Notes: generated from the sequence alone by a model not told the origin. A stretch of DNA of 64,000 nt from Talaromyces rugulosus (GCF_013368755.1 NC_049563.1:2666001-2730000), one strand, 5' to 3'; numbered from the stretch's first letter, positions 23,949 through 36,455 are shown. A program made the numbers and translations.

Positions 23949-26900
23949 ATGGCTGCTGATCTTAGAGCTGTGCATCCAGAGCACAGTGCAGAGGCTCAGG
24001 TTCAGGCACAGGAAGCACTCTTTTCCACACCTTCCCCAGCTGCTGCTGGTGCACCGCCAGTTGATCCGGTTTTCAGTTCCTTGGAGAACTTCCTCGAGGC
24101 ACTCAGCGACTTTTGTGTCGCAAGGGGGTACGTCTAACTAGCTTTGTTTGGTGGTCCTTTTTTCGCGATATCTGGAACTGACTCTTGCTTGTTGTTTTGC
24201 TTAGTGCCGCCCCGACACAGGCCTTACTTGTGTGCGATAAAACATTCACCTCCCAAGAAATATTCGAGCTGTTCAAGGCAATTGCTGCGGAGGGTGGTTT
24301 CGAGAAAATCTCGCCAGCCAAGTGGGACAGTGTTTGCGCGGGCGTGGGAGTAGACGAGCACCTTCGCGAGCCATTGAAAGAGGAATACACAAACCGTCTA
24401 CTGTATGCATTTACTGTTCAGCGTGGTTTGCGGCGCTCTCTCTTTGCTGACACACGTGTGCATATAGGTCTTTTGACAAACACGTCCACGACGCTCCTCG
24501 CTGCAATCGTCCCAAGCCTCCGACACCGCGGCATACTAGGTCCAAGAGCTTCTGCGAGAAAATTCTTGCTCAGCGTCCTCAAATCGAATCCCTCGTCAGT
24601 CGCCATTTCCCCGGTGCCTCTGCCGAGCCATTCTTTTCCTTGTATTGCGAAAAAGACGACATGGCCTCCACACGCTCCTCCCTTCGTGGTCAGTTAGAAA
24701 CCTTTTATAACTTCCCCCTCTCAAAATACCCCGTACCTAACAATCAACAGAGGGCCTCCGTCAGGCACCCAGAATAAACCAACCATTCATACCAGACACT
24801 GCACCGGTGCGCCAAACACGTTCTGGTACCAACGGGCCCAGTACGCTCCCGGGAACTCCTGGCCAGACACCGAATTCTCACTACGCTGGGATTGATGGCT
24901 CTAGCATGTCTGGCGGCCAGTTCAACATTGATCAGTTCGAGGGAAAAGACAACAAACAAGTGCCAATGTCGACCCGTGATGTGGCCACCCCTGGCAATAA
25001 GCCTGATCTGTTTGCCAATTCGACCTCGAAGGACTCGAAGCAACCTGATTTCTACGACTTTTACTACCCGTTGACATACCTAGAAGTTCCAAGATGTAAG
25101 AAATCCGTCCCTTTCAGAACAATTACATACTGACATCCTTTTAGCTACAAGCATCTACAAGCGTGTGCACTTTGGCCTCCAGTCCGGTTTACGAGAAGAA
25201 GTAGACTTTTCTTTGTATCACCTTGTTCAGATGTCGAATCAGCGTGGAGACAAATTTAGATTCGAAGGATTTCCACTACTCATGGAGACGCTGATGGAAA
25301 AGGCTATCGAAATCACCGAGCTGTGCACCGGAATCAAATGGGAACTGGAGCGTGACCAGTACAAATGGCCTGAGAAGAGACACCGTCCCAACGTTCTCAA
25401 CACCTTGTGGGGCACTCATGACATCCTGGACCGTATCAGCAAATTGCCTATTATTCTTCCGGATGACACGCTCGAGACAGACGAATTCTGCCATCATCTT
25501 CAGAACATCAAAGATGCCACATTGGTCTTACGCAATATGTGCATGCTGCCCGAAAATGCCGTGTTCATATCTAGCTTCGCAAAGGGGCTTCTCCGTGATT
25601 TCCTCTGTATTATGCTCAACACACCCAAGCAGTCACGGCTCAACGAATTGAGGAATGACGCCCTCGACATTGCCGAAGAGGTCACAAAATATCTTCCCAC
25701 CGCTATTGACGACCCGTTGCGCGTAAGCCTTTACCGCTACATCAACTCGGATGATCGTGCCCATGTGATTCGAGCTTTGTGGGCGATCACCCATTTCTCA
25801 ACAGAGCTCGAAGGTGTTCAAAACAATGCGATGATGGGTGTTTCACACGATCATTTGGTTCACCTCTTCTCCTACACATTGCTCAAACCAGACCCAGAGC
25901 TCTTGAACGGCGCAATGGATTTTTGGTACCAGTTCACTCTGATTCCCGAGAATGTCACGCGTCTCGTTGATGTCGTTAACCTGAAAACCGTCTTTGTGCC
26001 CAGACTGATAGCGTTGCTTTCGTATGAGGCACAGCTGGACTCCAACGAAACCGTTCTGCAAGAAGAGAAGATTGCTCCACCCCCCAGCACAATCCCCAAA
26101 GTGCCATCGGAGCTTCTTAAAGAACTTATGGAACTATCTGAACCTGAACGTAGCTCCAAATGGCTGCGCTGTTGTTTTGTCGAAGACCCAGATTGCGAGA
26201 TTACGCAGATCGCACTGTGGCAGGCATACCAGACTCGATTTGTTAATCCTCAACAGCCCAATAGTGGGGTTCTGCCTGCAGCTGAGTTTATCAAAAACGT
26301 GAGCACTACATTCACCAACGCCCAGGCCCAGGTTGTCCCAATCCCCGGTGCAGTCGCCGGCTCTAGTGGACCGACAACTAGGTTCATCATCAAGGGTATC
26401 CGTCCTCTGGAAACGGCACTGACGTTTGATAAATGGCCCTATCTCTACTGTAAGTGGATTACTGGTGGTAATAGTCAGGCTGTGCAGCACTGTGACCGTG
26501 CATTCTCTAAGCCAGAGGATCTTCGTTCCCATGTGTTTGAGGATCACATGAGTCTTCAGCCTAGCGACCAGCCAGGACACTACAAACTCGAAAAAGCTAG
26601 CGAGCCCATTCACAAGTGCCTCTGGAACAACTGCCCTAAGATCAAGCGCGTCGGACCAAGCGCTGATACCTCTATGGTTGTTGAGCACGTCGCATCGGCA
26701 CATCTCCCCCAGCCTCGTGATCCCAATGCTCAGCCTCCAACCCACGAACGCCAGATTCTCCAGCCGCGTATAGTGCGTCGCTGGGACTACTGGAACACGC
26801 CAACCAATCCCAAGGGCGAACCGGTTGGTGTTGCGTACAAGGCATGCCTAGTGCTGCGCAATCTGGCGTGGAACCTGCCCAACGAGAAATCGGAAAAACA

Positions 26901-27033
26901 CGGCAACATGTCACTCAGAAAGTCTGTGTTCCTTAGTCGGCGCGCTGCCATCATCAATGCTTGGGACATCAATCGCAGCCTGCGCCTTGCATTGACAGAT
27001 CTCCTTTTGATCACCGAGAATTTCGACGACTAG
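23949..27033 (+). CDS. rsc9: Rsc9, ARID-containing subunit of the RSC chromatin remodeller
   Basis: 943-residue nuclear protein. Exons: 23949-24127, 24205-24402, 24468-24688, 24751-25095, 25145-27033. An ARID-type fold occupies about residues 35-130 (LENFLEALSDFCVARG, then PTQALLVCDKTFTSQEIF, FKAIAAEGGFEKISPAKWDSV). The centre is an armadillo-like helical region (DATLVLRNMCMLPENAVFIS, DALDIAEEVTKYLP, YRYINSDDRAHVIRALWAI). An RFX-type DNA-binding segment follows (SKWLRCCFVEDPDCEITQIALWQAY). A Cys/His segment CDRAFSKPEDLRSHVFEDH and CLWNNCPKIKRV near residues 770-820 resembles divergent C2H2 fingers. This order matches Rsc9/ARID2. It would help RSC or SWI/SNF-type complexes slide or evict nucleosomes at promoters. 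No lesion was found. Confidence 0.9.
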
Positions 27034-27680
27034 GAAGCTCGACTTGACAATGAGTTATCGCTGATGGCACGAAACGTACATTTCATTTCCTTTATACTTT
27101 TATTACGCCAACGTTTTATGTTTTTTTCGTTTTCAGATATCAGGCTTGCCAGGAGGTCACAGCCAATATTTTCTCTCTCTTTTATCTTCCAGAACCAACA
27201 GATTCACCGCAAGGCTGTTTTTGAAGTTTTGGGAAGCCAAAAAATTACCATCGGATTTCTTCTTTTCTTTTTTTTCTACGCGGCGGCCCCAAAAGCAAGG
27301 GGGTCTAATTTTCGACTCATGCCGACTCAGGTCAGGGTGTGTGTGTATGGTCGGTCTCATGATTTCTGGAGTTAATAGGTTCATCCGAGAGGTTGGGGCG
27401 CAGAGGCAGGGTAGACCTGCGGCGAAATTCAGCGAAATTCTTTTTTCTCCCTGCTGTGTATGTACATTAGTTCTTCCTCGGTCGTCTAGTTTATAGCGAT
27501 TTTAATGGAGAGTTTACAATGATGGTGTCTCTCTAGTACTAACACGGACCAAGGTAATGTAGAATCGAAGAGCGTAAATCAAATATCATTATTACAATCT
27601 AACCCTCCTACCCCTTGTCGACATGAAATCAATATCCCGGCAGGATCTCAATCAACTGGTATATAAGAAAAGAAAAATCA
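27034..27680. other. Convergent 3' spacer
   Basis: 647 bp between the 3' ends of rsc9 and the GPI-protein gene. T-rich untranslated sequence; no gene is supported. Confidence 0.55.
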
Positions 27681-28507
27681 TCAGATCAACAACGCAAGAA
27701 CACCACCACCCAAAATCCCACCCATAGCGGCCGACACACCCAACGCGTTCGCAGCGCCGGTATCAGGCTGCGAAGTGCTAGAAGAAGACACGCCAGAGCT
27801 GCTCGCCGACGCCGTTTTGGTGGTGGCCGTGCTCGAGGCAGTTTTTGATGATGAGCTGGTTGATCCTGTCGTGGTCGAGCTGGAAGTTCCGGTAGAAGTA
27901 CTACTGCTGCTGGTGCTGGTGCCAGTAGTAGTCGTAAAAGTCGCAGAGACAGTGGAACTAGTACCCGGTGCGTCTGAGACCTCGAAATTGGGGGATTGCG
28001 CGAGGATGCCGGTGTTTTGCTGCTCGTTGGAGATGATGTTGATTTGGTAGCCCTCTCTATTTTGGTTGTGAGTTAGTATACTGTTTACCCGTAACCAAAA
28101 TGTTTTGAGGAGGAAATAATACCCCACGGCAGCTTTCATGCTGTTGAATGTATACGAGCCAGCGCTGGTTTGCACATTGGTTGCAATGGTTTTAGCTACA
28201 GGCGGGTTGACGTGTTCGTTGACGAGCTCAATGTCAAATGAAGTAGGGTCAGATCTTTAAAAAAAATAAGTCAGATTTCATTCGGTTTGTTCTTGGAAAG
28301 TGAAAATACTTACTCGACGGAATTCCAGGTAAGATCGTTGGACTTGGACAGGTCCAGCTTGGTGCCCTTGGTAGGAGAGGTGATTTGCAGGGCTGTTCGG
28401 GGTCAGCATTAGTATCAACAGTATCAATATCAGTTGAAAGCTTGAGGTGGAAACTTACCAGACGCAGTGGCTGCGAACAAAAGAGCGGTGTCGAGTTTGA
28501 AAAGCAT
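27681..28507 (-). CDS. GPI-anchored Ser/Thr-rich cell-wall protein (Kre9/Knh1-like N-domain)
   Basis: 211-residue secreted protein. Exons (minus): 28507-28459, 28392-28314, 28254-28123, 28056-27681. The N-terminal MLFKLDTALLFAATAS is a signal peptide with cleavage expected after the Ala/Ser run. The next 85 residues (LQITSPTKGTKLDLSKSND, LTWNSVESDPTSFDIELVN, SYTFNSMKAAVGEGYQINII) form the small beta-sandwich found in Kre9/Knh1 and many fungal wall proteins. A 60-residue Ser/Thr stretch for O-mannosylation follows. The hydrophobic tail (MGGILGGGVLALLI), preceded by small residues (TGAANALG), is a GPI-attachment signal. It probably sits at the plasma membrane or is cross-linked to glucan. No catalytic motif; precise role unknown. 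Confidence 0.85.
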
Positions 28508-29610
28508 GTTGAAAGGGCCGACTTTTTTTTTTTTAAAAAAAAGGAGAAAAATTAAGACGTAGAGTAGCAGTAGAAGAGAAGTAGGCTTGCTAGAGTGCGG
28601 TGATTAGTTACTTTGCGAGATGGGCATCTGTCTTTAAATAGATAGGAACCCAGGCCATAGCCAGATGGCTTCAAAAGGAGTAGAGGGACATTTTTGAAAT
28701 AATAATAAAAATAATAAAGGGCTAAGCGTTGTTGGCTCCTGTGGTTTCGTCTAGGGCTGCTTTCCTATTCGGGACATCCCTGTATCTCTCGGACTTGGAT
28801 GTTTTCGGTCTATCTATGTTTGTTATGTTTCATATTTGGCCACGAATTAGTGACATGAAAATGGGGTTTGTTTTGGTATTTTTCACTATTTAAAACCACC
28901 GGAATTGTTGCGTGTGAGATGTCTCATTGAGAGATAGAACGAGTTTCCTTTCCTTTCTACGTACTACGAGGGCTCATCTGTTATCTCGTTGAGACTGAGA
29001 AGTAGGTAGGAATTGGCTGGCGATTGCAGATCCATGCTGCAAGCTTGTGATGTGTGTGATTATTGATATCGGATGGATTTCAAGGGAGTTTGCTGCAAGG
29101 CACGCCGATGCAATAGAGAATCTATTGAACTCGAACAGCCCAATCAGACCGAGTTTCGGGCCCATGCAGGCGGCGATGAAAATTTCTGGTTTCGTGATGC
29201 TTGATAGGCTCTTTTCAAGGGATGCAAAATAGGGGGTTGACCCTAGATCCTGGATTCAAGCGTTTCAAGGTGTGAAAATGAAGGGATCAATAACATGTAG
29301 AAACAAAGGAATACTTGTAAAAATCAAGGGATACAATTTGGTAGGATTAATGCATAGTCTTTATCGTTGGGTAGAAAAGTGTAGGTAAGATGGTGTTCAA
29401 ATGTTGTACTAGCGCTGTAGTGGTTTGTGCCCCGCGTGAAATCAAATCGCATCCCGCAGTGCAAACTTGTGCGACAACTCTCCATGCCTCGAGACGATGG
29501 ACTCTTCGCTCTCTCTCGTCGTGTTCACCATTTAACCCTTCTTTTTTTCTTTCTAAATATCTATTAAGTGATGCCTGCATTCGTCGCTTGCAGCCTTGGC
29601 TATTTTCTCT
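28508..29610. other. Divergent intergenic region
   Basis: 1.1 kb between outward-facing genes, with a poly-T/poly-A tract (28528-28545) just upstream of the GPI-protein ATG. No gene recognised apart from the short upstream reading frame listed at 29571. Confidence 0.55.
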
Positions 29611-29630
29611 ATGTCTTTGAAGATGGTTGA
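29571..29630 (+). promoter_or_regulatory. 19-codon upstream ORF overlapping the CUE/Smr start
   Basis: An ATG 40 nt before the main start opens MPAFVACSLGYFLYVFEDG and stops at 29628-29630, past both candidate main ATGs (29611 and 29623) in a different frame. If the transcript starts upstream, it would limit translation of the main gene. The transcript start is unknown. Confidence 0.4.
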
Positions 29631-31328
29631 AACCGTCAGCTCGCTACAAGTTGGTGCCTTCTCTCTCTCTTTTTTTTCCTTCTCGACACAGATAAAATTT
29701 AACTAAAAATCCCCACCTTGCAGGATCTCGAACAAGCATTCTGTCCTCCACTCGACCCGGCGCTTTTCAGCGCCATTGCTTCGGACTACGACCTCGCCGA
29801 TCCGAGCAGCCTCAAGCAGCTTGAAGATACCCTCAATGCCCTGAAAGCCACAGCAGACGAACAGCAGGACCTCCCCTTTGACCCTTCGGGCACAGGCGGC
29901 CTAAGGGCGGCCGATTTTTTGGATAATGATGGCAGTGGCTCGCGAAACGACACGACGGGGTCTCGCGAGACGGATATTACTAGTCTGAGGTCGGATCTTT
30001 CGTCTCTGCTGATAGACGGGGACGACAGAAACTCAGCGACCACCAACAACAAGGCATATATCGTCGGATCAAATGGCTTGCCATGCCTTACTGGTATGAC
30101 GGCCGAGGAAAAAGCGGGCTATTTGTGCGAGATGTTTCCATCTGTGGCCGAGTATACAATCAAGCACACGCTGGGTAAATGTGACTTTGATGTGGATCGG
30201 TCTATGGATGTGCTTCTCAACATAGCCTTCTTCGACAGCCAGGAAAGCCGGTCTCCTATCGATGAGGATGTCAAAATATCAATCCCCAAGGGAATTGAGG
30301 GGTTCGTATCTCCTCAGGGCCCGAAAAAGAAAGGCAAAAACAGGAGAGCAAAAGCCAAAGGCCCGGCAGGTTTCCGTCTGCCAGAAACATATGGACAGAG
30401 CAGCAGTCCTGTACGAAACAAATGGGACGACGCAAAGGACGATCTAGACTTTATTACTTCTCGAACCGCGCCAGTTCTCAAGAAAGAGACCATCGCCTCG
30501 GCCTACCACAAAAATCATGCATCTCGCTCGGAAACTATCAAATACCTCGCGACTGCAAATGCTCCTGAAAGCACTAGCGAGGATGCGACAGTCGTGGCGC
30601 AGGTTGCAGAGCTCGTGCAGGAATTTCCTACTATATCAATACTGATTCTCGAAGGACTTTTGAATATTACGGGGCATTCTGTATCAGCTGCCAACGAGCT
30701 GGCGAGGGCCACGCTCTTCCAGCCGTCACGCCGATTATCAGATATTATTCGCATTGCCGCACCAGCTCCAGTCCTAGATGATGAAGAGGACGCCATGTCG
30801 AGAAGGGAGGGCTCTACGGCAGCCCCCAGAATAGCCTCAGAATACACGTCTGTACAAAACACGGCCAATGCCCACTTTTCGGCAGGATCCACTGCATTCG
30901 TCAAGGCATCGGCCGCCTACCGACGAGGCAAATCCGATCGTCTCATGGGCGGCGCAGCAGCCTACTATGCATCTGTGGGGCGCGAGCATTTGGAGAAAGC
31001 CAAGCGCGAGAACTCGGCAGCTGCAGACGCGCTGGTCAGCTCGCAGTCGTCAGCTGACTCTCTGGATCTTCACGGTGTCAGTGTCCAGGACGGAGTGCGC
31101 ATCGCCAGCGACCGAGTGTCGTACTGGTGGGAGTCTCTGGGCGATAGCAAGTACGCGCTCGGGGTCGCGATGCGCGGGCCGTACAGGATCATCACTGGTG
31201 CTGGTCGCCACAGCAGGGATGGCACGTCGCGTCTGGGTCCTGCGGTTGGGAAGATGCTGGCGAGAGAGGGATGGAAGTTTGAGGTTGGCCAGGGGGTTCT
31301 CGTTGTGACTGGGAGAAACCGGCGGTGA
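29611..31328 (+). CDS. CUE- and Smr-domain protein
   Basis: About 547 residues. Exons: 29611-29649 and 29724-31328. Residues near 145-190 (YLCEMFPSVAEYTIKHTLGK, then DFDVDRSMDVLLN) form a CUE-type ubiquitin-binding helix bundle; a second, weaker one is at EFPTISILILEGLLN. A DUF1771 helix (YRRGKSDRLMGGAAAYYASVGREH) precedes a C-terminal Smr domain with the motif SLDLHGVSVQDGV, then YRIITGAGRHSRDGTSRLGP, and VVTGRNRR at the end. Smr domains are RNA endonuclease or nucleic-acid-binding modules. This architecture recalls yeast Cue2, which cleaves mRNA at collided ribosomes in no-go decay, though equivalence is unproven. The start could be ATG 29611 or 29623. Confidence 0.85.
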
Positions 31329-31694
31329 TTGATATCTGATATCTAAGTACATGGTTATATCTACACTGGTTGTCGCATTATACCTTGGATCTGATCTTTC
31401 ATATTGTCAGCATTAATGAATACATCGTTGCATAACATTTGAATGGAATGTTGTAGATTTGTACAAATATAGTTGAGCTACTGTATAGAACTACAAAGTA
31501 TTCCAAATACACATGTAAACGCTGCAATGACGTAATCTGCAGCGAGCATCGCCATCATTTTATCGATAGCTGCAAATAAACCCCGATTCGCCGACTTTCT
31601 AGCGCTGGTTTTGTTTTTAGTCAAATGCTTAAATGATTCCAAAGCATTGAATATTTATACTCCGCCGTCTCATCCTCCGCAGGTAACAAAAGGA
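31329..31694. other. Spacer
   Basis: 366 bp between two plus-strand genes. AT-rich; no gene is supported. Confidence 0.55.
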
Positions 31695-32405
31695 ATGGCC
31701 TTTTATCGACGACGACTCCCACCCACTGTTCTTTCGACACGCGCATACAGACCACACTGCAGTCGACCTCTACTCAGCAATTACGGTTGTTATTACAATA
31801 AGCAGCTCCACACGGGCCTCAAAAGAGCACGGCTTCCCTCGCCATTTACATCTGCGACTCTCAAATCGGCTTCGTGGATGTCTTTTCTAGGCTCGTTGTT
31901 CGGATCCAGCGCGCGCGCAGAAGAGAGCAACAACGCCAAAATGTCGTATCCGGACCAGCGGGGGGATGAAGAGTGGAGGGCAGTTTTGAGTCCGGGTAAT
32001 ACCTCTTTGCCTATATATACTATTACATTCTTCCTCTAACGCCAGGCAGAGCAATTCCGAGTAATCCGCCAAAAAGGCACCGAGCCCGCGTTCACCGGCG
32101 AATACGACAAACACTACCCCTCAACGGGCGTCTACAACTGCGCTGCCTGCGACACGCCGCTATACAAGGCAGACACCAAATTCCAGTCGGGCTGCGGCTG
32201 GCCTGCCTACTTTGATGCGATTCCGGGCGCTGTGACGCGCCATGTCGACCGGGCGTTTGGCATTGAGCGCACGGAGATTGTGTGCAGCAACTGTGGAGGG
32301 CATTTGGGCCATGTTTTCAAGGGAGAAGGCTTTCCGACGCCGACGGATGAGAGGCATTGTGTGAATAGTGTCAGTTTGAAGTTTGAGGCAGACAAGGAGA
32401 CCTGA
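31695..32405 (+). CDS. msrB: Methionine-R-sulfoxide reductase MsrB, probably mitochondrial
   Basis: 218-residue reductase that repairs methionine-R-sulfoxide in proteins with thioredoxin. Exons: 31695-31995 and 32050-32405; the junction gives the family sequence LSPEQFRVIRQKGTE. Two CxxC zinc pairs (CAACDTPL and CSNCGG) and the catalytic site RHCVNSVSLKF are present, as are the substrate residues GCGWPAYFD. The N-terminal 60 residues are Arg/Ser-rich without acids, a mitochondrial presequence. Two internal in-frame Met codons (MSFLGSLFG, MSYPDQRGDEEW) could give a cytosolic form. The acceptor region reads CCAGGCAG, with two AGs four bases apart; only the second keeps frame. Confidence 0.93.
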
Positions 32406-32677
32406 TTGATTGAGAACTAGAATGATATGAAACTTCTTTATCTTTAATACATAACATAGTTGCTGTAGCGAGAGGGTCAAGTTGCCACCGGGTAAAGAGC
32501 GGGACCGCCCCATCGCTTTCTCTCCACCACCGTTGGATCGCGTCAACTTCTCTATTCTTCTTCACCTCCGCAACAACAACAACAACACCTCCTTTTCCTC
32601 GCGCTCCTTCTAGTTTTGCGACACATACACACACTGCTCAGTGCTCACAGACTGACACCGCCCTCGATCCGCCCGCC

Positions 32678-34674
32678 ATGTCTCGGCGACCAGACCCGAC
32701 TCGGGCTGCGCAAAACCAGCAGACCATCAAGAACCTGCTGAAGCTGGAGCCGAACAAGACCTGCGCAGACTGCAAGCGGAACAAACGTACTTTTCCTCTT
32801 CCTTTTCTTTTCTGACCAGGCTGACGTTGTTTTCTACTGGCAGACCCCAGATGGGCGTCCTGGAACCTGGGCATCTTCGTCTGCATCCGCTGCTCGGGCA
32901 TCCACCGTGGAATGGGCACCCATATCAGCCGCGTCAAGTCGGTCGATCTCGATGCCTGGACTGACGAGCAATTACAAAGCGTGTTGAAATGGGGGAACGG
33001 CCGGGCCAACAAGTTTGTCTTGTCCAAAAAAAAAAAAAAAGAAAAAAGAAATTGGCTGAATTGGAACTGACCCCGCGTGCTTTTCTAGATACTGGGAAGC
33101 CAAATTGACCGCCGGTCATGTTCCGTCGGACTCGTGAGTTTTGAGAAGCTTGGGTAATTGGATAGATATTGTTCTAACTGTTCTTAGCAAAATCGAGAAT
33201 TTCATTCGCACAAAATACGAGTCGAAGCGATGGGCAATGGACGGGCCCATCCCCGACCCTGCGACGCTGGGAAGCGACGACGATGTTGTATGTTATTCCA
33301 ATACCTCACCAGATAGCTACAACCTGTTTACTTACACAAAAACAGCCGCTCGCTGTTGTCCAGGAAAGGGCAAAATTGGAACGTTCCGCATCGCAGAGAG
33401 CACCCGCCGCCAGCCAACCCCCCGTCCGCCGTCAAGCGCAACAACAACAACAACAATCATCGGTCAATTTCTTCGACGATGATAATACGATCAACCCCCC
33501 TGCACGACCAAGCACGACTGACCCGCCTGCTGTTGCTCGTCCACCGCCGCCAGCTAATGCGCAGCAACTCGCTGCGCCAAAGCAGGCGAAACCGGCCGAC
33601 TCGTTGCTGGGATTGGACTTTTTTGGCAGCACGCAGTCGACGCCCACCAGCCGGCCAGGGAGCACGGGACCTACTGTTGGCTCGCAGGCTGGAATGTCGC
33701 GGCCTGACTTGAAGCAGTCCATCTTATCTCTATACGCCACCGCGCCCAAGCCCCAGCCAGCCCAGCATGAACGGACATCTTCTATCGCAAGTGCCAACCA
33801 GTCGAATGTAGGCTCCTTGACGGATGCCTTTAGTGGCTTGACGTTTCCCACAAACTCTGCATCCCCGCCGCCACCAAAGCCGCAGGTCGATGCTTTTGCC
33901 GGGTTGACTGGATTTGGAGGACCGCAATCTTCTTCTAAAGTCACATCGCCGACTGGAAGTTTGTTCGATAGCATCGCCTCCAACACCTCTACGCCCAAGC
34001 CACCGGCAGCTCCACGAACAGCGTCCATCTCTTCGAATGGCTGGGACACGGGCTTTTCTTCTCACCACCAAACTTCTTCGATCTCACAACAACCAAAGCA
34101 GCAACCACCGCCACCGAGTGCCTCGAATGATTTACTGTTTGATCTTTCTACTCCTGCGGCGCCATCCCAGCCCAGATCTCCGCCAGTTCCTCAACCTAGC
34201 ATGTCATCAGCATTCAACCTGTCGTCCCCGGCACCTCAGCCCGCGCAAAAGGCGGCGCCGACTACATCAACGTCTAACGTGACCAGCGCCTTTTCGGCAG
34301 CTAGCAGTATGGATCCATGGGGAGGCAATGCTTGGAACACGCCAGATCCTGCTCCAGTAGCCGCCCCGGCTGCTCCTACTACTACCACGACCAGGACCAC
34401 AGCCACGATATCATCAACAATAACAAAACCCGTCACATCCCCCTTGGCCGATTCGATGAGAATGCCAGATACACTGACCCCGGGAGACATTGGCGCCGGC
34501 TGGGGCGCTACCCCTGCAGCCGCACCTACCGTTGCCCCTGATGACGACTTTGGCGGTTGGACCAGCGCTGCTCCTATCCCCAGTTCCACTACTTCTGGTG
34601 CTACCGGAAACAAGCCAGCAGTAGGCGGCTTCGGTGGTGGCAGCGATGATTTGTTTTCTAACGTATGGGAATAA
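32678..34674 (+). CDS. ArfGAP (SMAP/Age2-type) with disordered Pro/Gln-rich tail
   Basis: 583-residue GTPase-activating protein for Arf, acting in Golgi/endosome coat traffic. Exons: 32678-32786, 32844-33012, 33089-33133, 33188-33287, 33346-34674. Residues about 14-125 are the ArfGAP zinc finger: [20 protein letters not shown], then [20 protein letters not shown] (C-x2-C-x16-C-x2-C with the catalytic Arg in HRGMG), and [12 protein letters not shown]. The WEAKL and [11 protein letters not shown] segments complete the domain. Beyond residue 150 the chain is low-complexity, rich in Gln, Pro, Ser and Thr, with Phe-containing motifs ([29 protein letters not shown] at the end) that could bind clathrin adaptors. 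Introns follow the finger boundaries. Assignment to the SMAP/Age2 subgroup is inferred. Confidence 0.9.
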
Positions 34675-35189
34675 ACATATCCATTTTTTAGAAAGTTTTT
34701 TTCTTCTCTATTCATTTCATGTCTCATAATATCACATGGATGTACTTTTTTTTGTTTGTTTCATTTTTTTTTGTTGCATTTTTGCATTTATCATTTGTTA
34801 GGATGAGGGGATAGGACGTTAGTCATGATCAATGGTTATGATGTTAAAATCTTGTTCTTTTTTGTCTCTTTTACTTTTAGCTTGTAGTGTCAGAGTTGAG
34901 GTTATATTATGAATAAGTAATTAAATATATTTAAACTGCATACCGGGTGGTTGTTACTGCCAGGATCACTTACTAAGTAGATGTATAAAAACTAAAATCA
35001 CATGAACTTTATGTACTGGGTAAACATTATTATAGATTCTAGCAAGACGCTGTTTTAAGTGACGACATCAGTATGGCTATCAAGTCTTATATCTTCCTAG
35101 CTGTGATACGGTTTAGTCTTGCCTCATTTCGACTCGTCAACGTCGGATTATAATAGGTTTATTATGAGCAAATATTGCAAAATGTGTTG
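34675..35189. other. Convergent AT-rich 3' spacer
   Basis: 515 bp between converging 3' ends, T-rich then AT-rich. No gene is supported. Confidence 0.55.
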
Positions 35190-36184
35190 CTATACTAGCT
35201 GCGCCCGAGTCACCCTGTTCTTCAACATCTCATACTCAGACTCGTTCCATGTGACCAGACGTGTTCTCCTCGGCAACCTCCTCAGATAGTCTTCTCCCGC
35301 TAGGATCCTACGATGATGCTCCTCAAGTTCCAGCTCAGCTTCTTCTTTCTCATCATAATAATGCTCAGGACGAAGTACAGATACCTTGAGCACAAAGCGG
35401 TCGAGACCACCACCCCGTCGTAAACAGCTCAGGGTTTCCATCAACCAAGCCCAAAATCGTTGCGGCTCAGATGGTTGTCCGTGTGTTAGTACAACCTCGA
35501 TATCCAGCTGGCGAAGCGAAGCCGCCATCGATGTGTTTATACACTGGACAGCGTCGAGAACAGATTGTTTGTTTTTGGGCATGTTCCAGTCTAGCGACTG
35601 GATAGAAATAGCCAGATGAGCGTATCGGATACGCAATAGGCCCTCTGGACTAGCATTGCGCGCGAAAAATGGCACGCTTTCCGAACCGAAAAAGGAGATG
35701 GTGTTGTTCCCATAGAGGAGATCCAAGACTTCTTCATAAATAAATCGACATGTACGCATTAAATTCGTATACTGGCGTCTTTCCCAGATATAATGATCAG
35801 AAAAGAGCTTCGGCTCCTCCTCGCTTGAAAGTATAAGTCGAGGAGGGTGACGTTCAGTAGAACGTACACAACGTTGACCCGTTCTGATGGGGGTAAATTC
35901 ATCTCTTCGAAAGGAAGAAGCTCTGCTATCCGAAAAAAGGGCTTGTAGAGCAGTGCTTGGTGGGTCTTCATCACTTCTGATATACTGCGAGGGTTTCCAG
36001 TGGCTGGGTAGAGGACCGTAGCGGGAATACATAGTATCCACGTTCAATTTTTGTCCCGGCTGAAAAACAGATTTGGGGGGCAGGACAAGCCTGTAAATTT
36101 TCAGTCGGATTTCTATAGGCAAGTGAAGAAAGCCCACGTTTCTCATAGGCAGACTGTTGTTGTTGGTGTTGTTGGTGTTGTTGG

Positions 36185-36221
<37 letters not shown>

Positions 36222-36455
36222 CACCAAAGGCTGCGAGGGTGGGAGTTGGTGTTTGCGTAGAAATCGTCGCCATTTATACTCTTGAACCGCGGTTTTACCG
36301 CGGTTGATTTGATGAATAGTCGAGTCCTTGATTGTTGAATAGGCAAATATGAAGGGGAGTGCAATGAAAAAAAGGGGCACGGCGACTCCCACCAGGGCGA
36401 CATTGCCGGCACTTTTTGCATAGAGTAGATACTCTCTTCGGTCGGCTTTCATCAT
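35190..36455 (-). CDS. Membrane-anchored DUF7730/F-box-like hypothetical protein
   Basis: Single-exon, 421 residues. Residues about 18-40 (VALVGVAVPLFFIALPFIFAY) form one transmembrane segment. A poly-Asn/Thr run encoded by GTT repeats follows (about residues 80-101). Then FLHLPIEIRLKIYRLVLPPKS opens a domain common in filamentous fungi, called DUF7730 as I recall, with an F-box-like first helix. Later conserved parts are YTNLMRTCRFIYEEVLDLLYGNN followed by TISFFG, the usual pattern in these proteins. An N-terminal membrane anchor on such a domain is uncommon. Function is unknown; start is the first ATG of the ORF. The codons for NRGKTAV form a perfect 9-bp inverted repeat (36285-36305). Confidence 0.75.
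36155..36221. repeat. GTT/GTG trinucleotide repeat (poly-Asn coding)
   Basis: An imperfect run of GTT units interrupted by GGTGTT units; on the minus strand it encodes Asn and Asn-Thr in the preceding gene. Triplet slippage would change length without frameshift. Confidence 0.9.
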
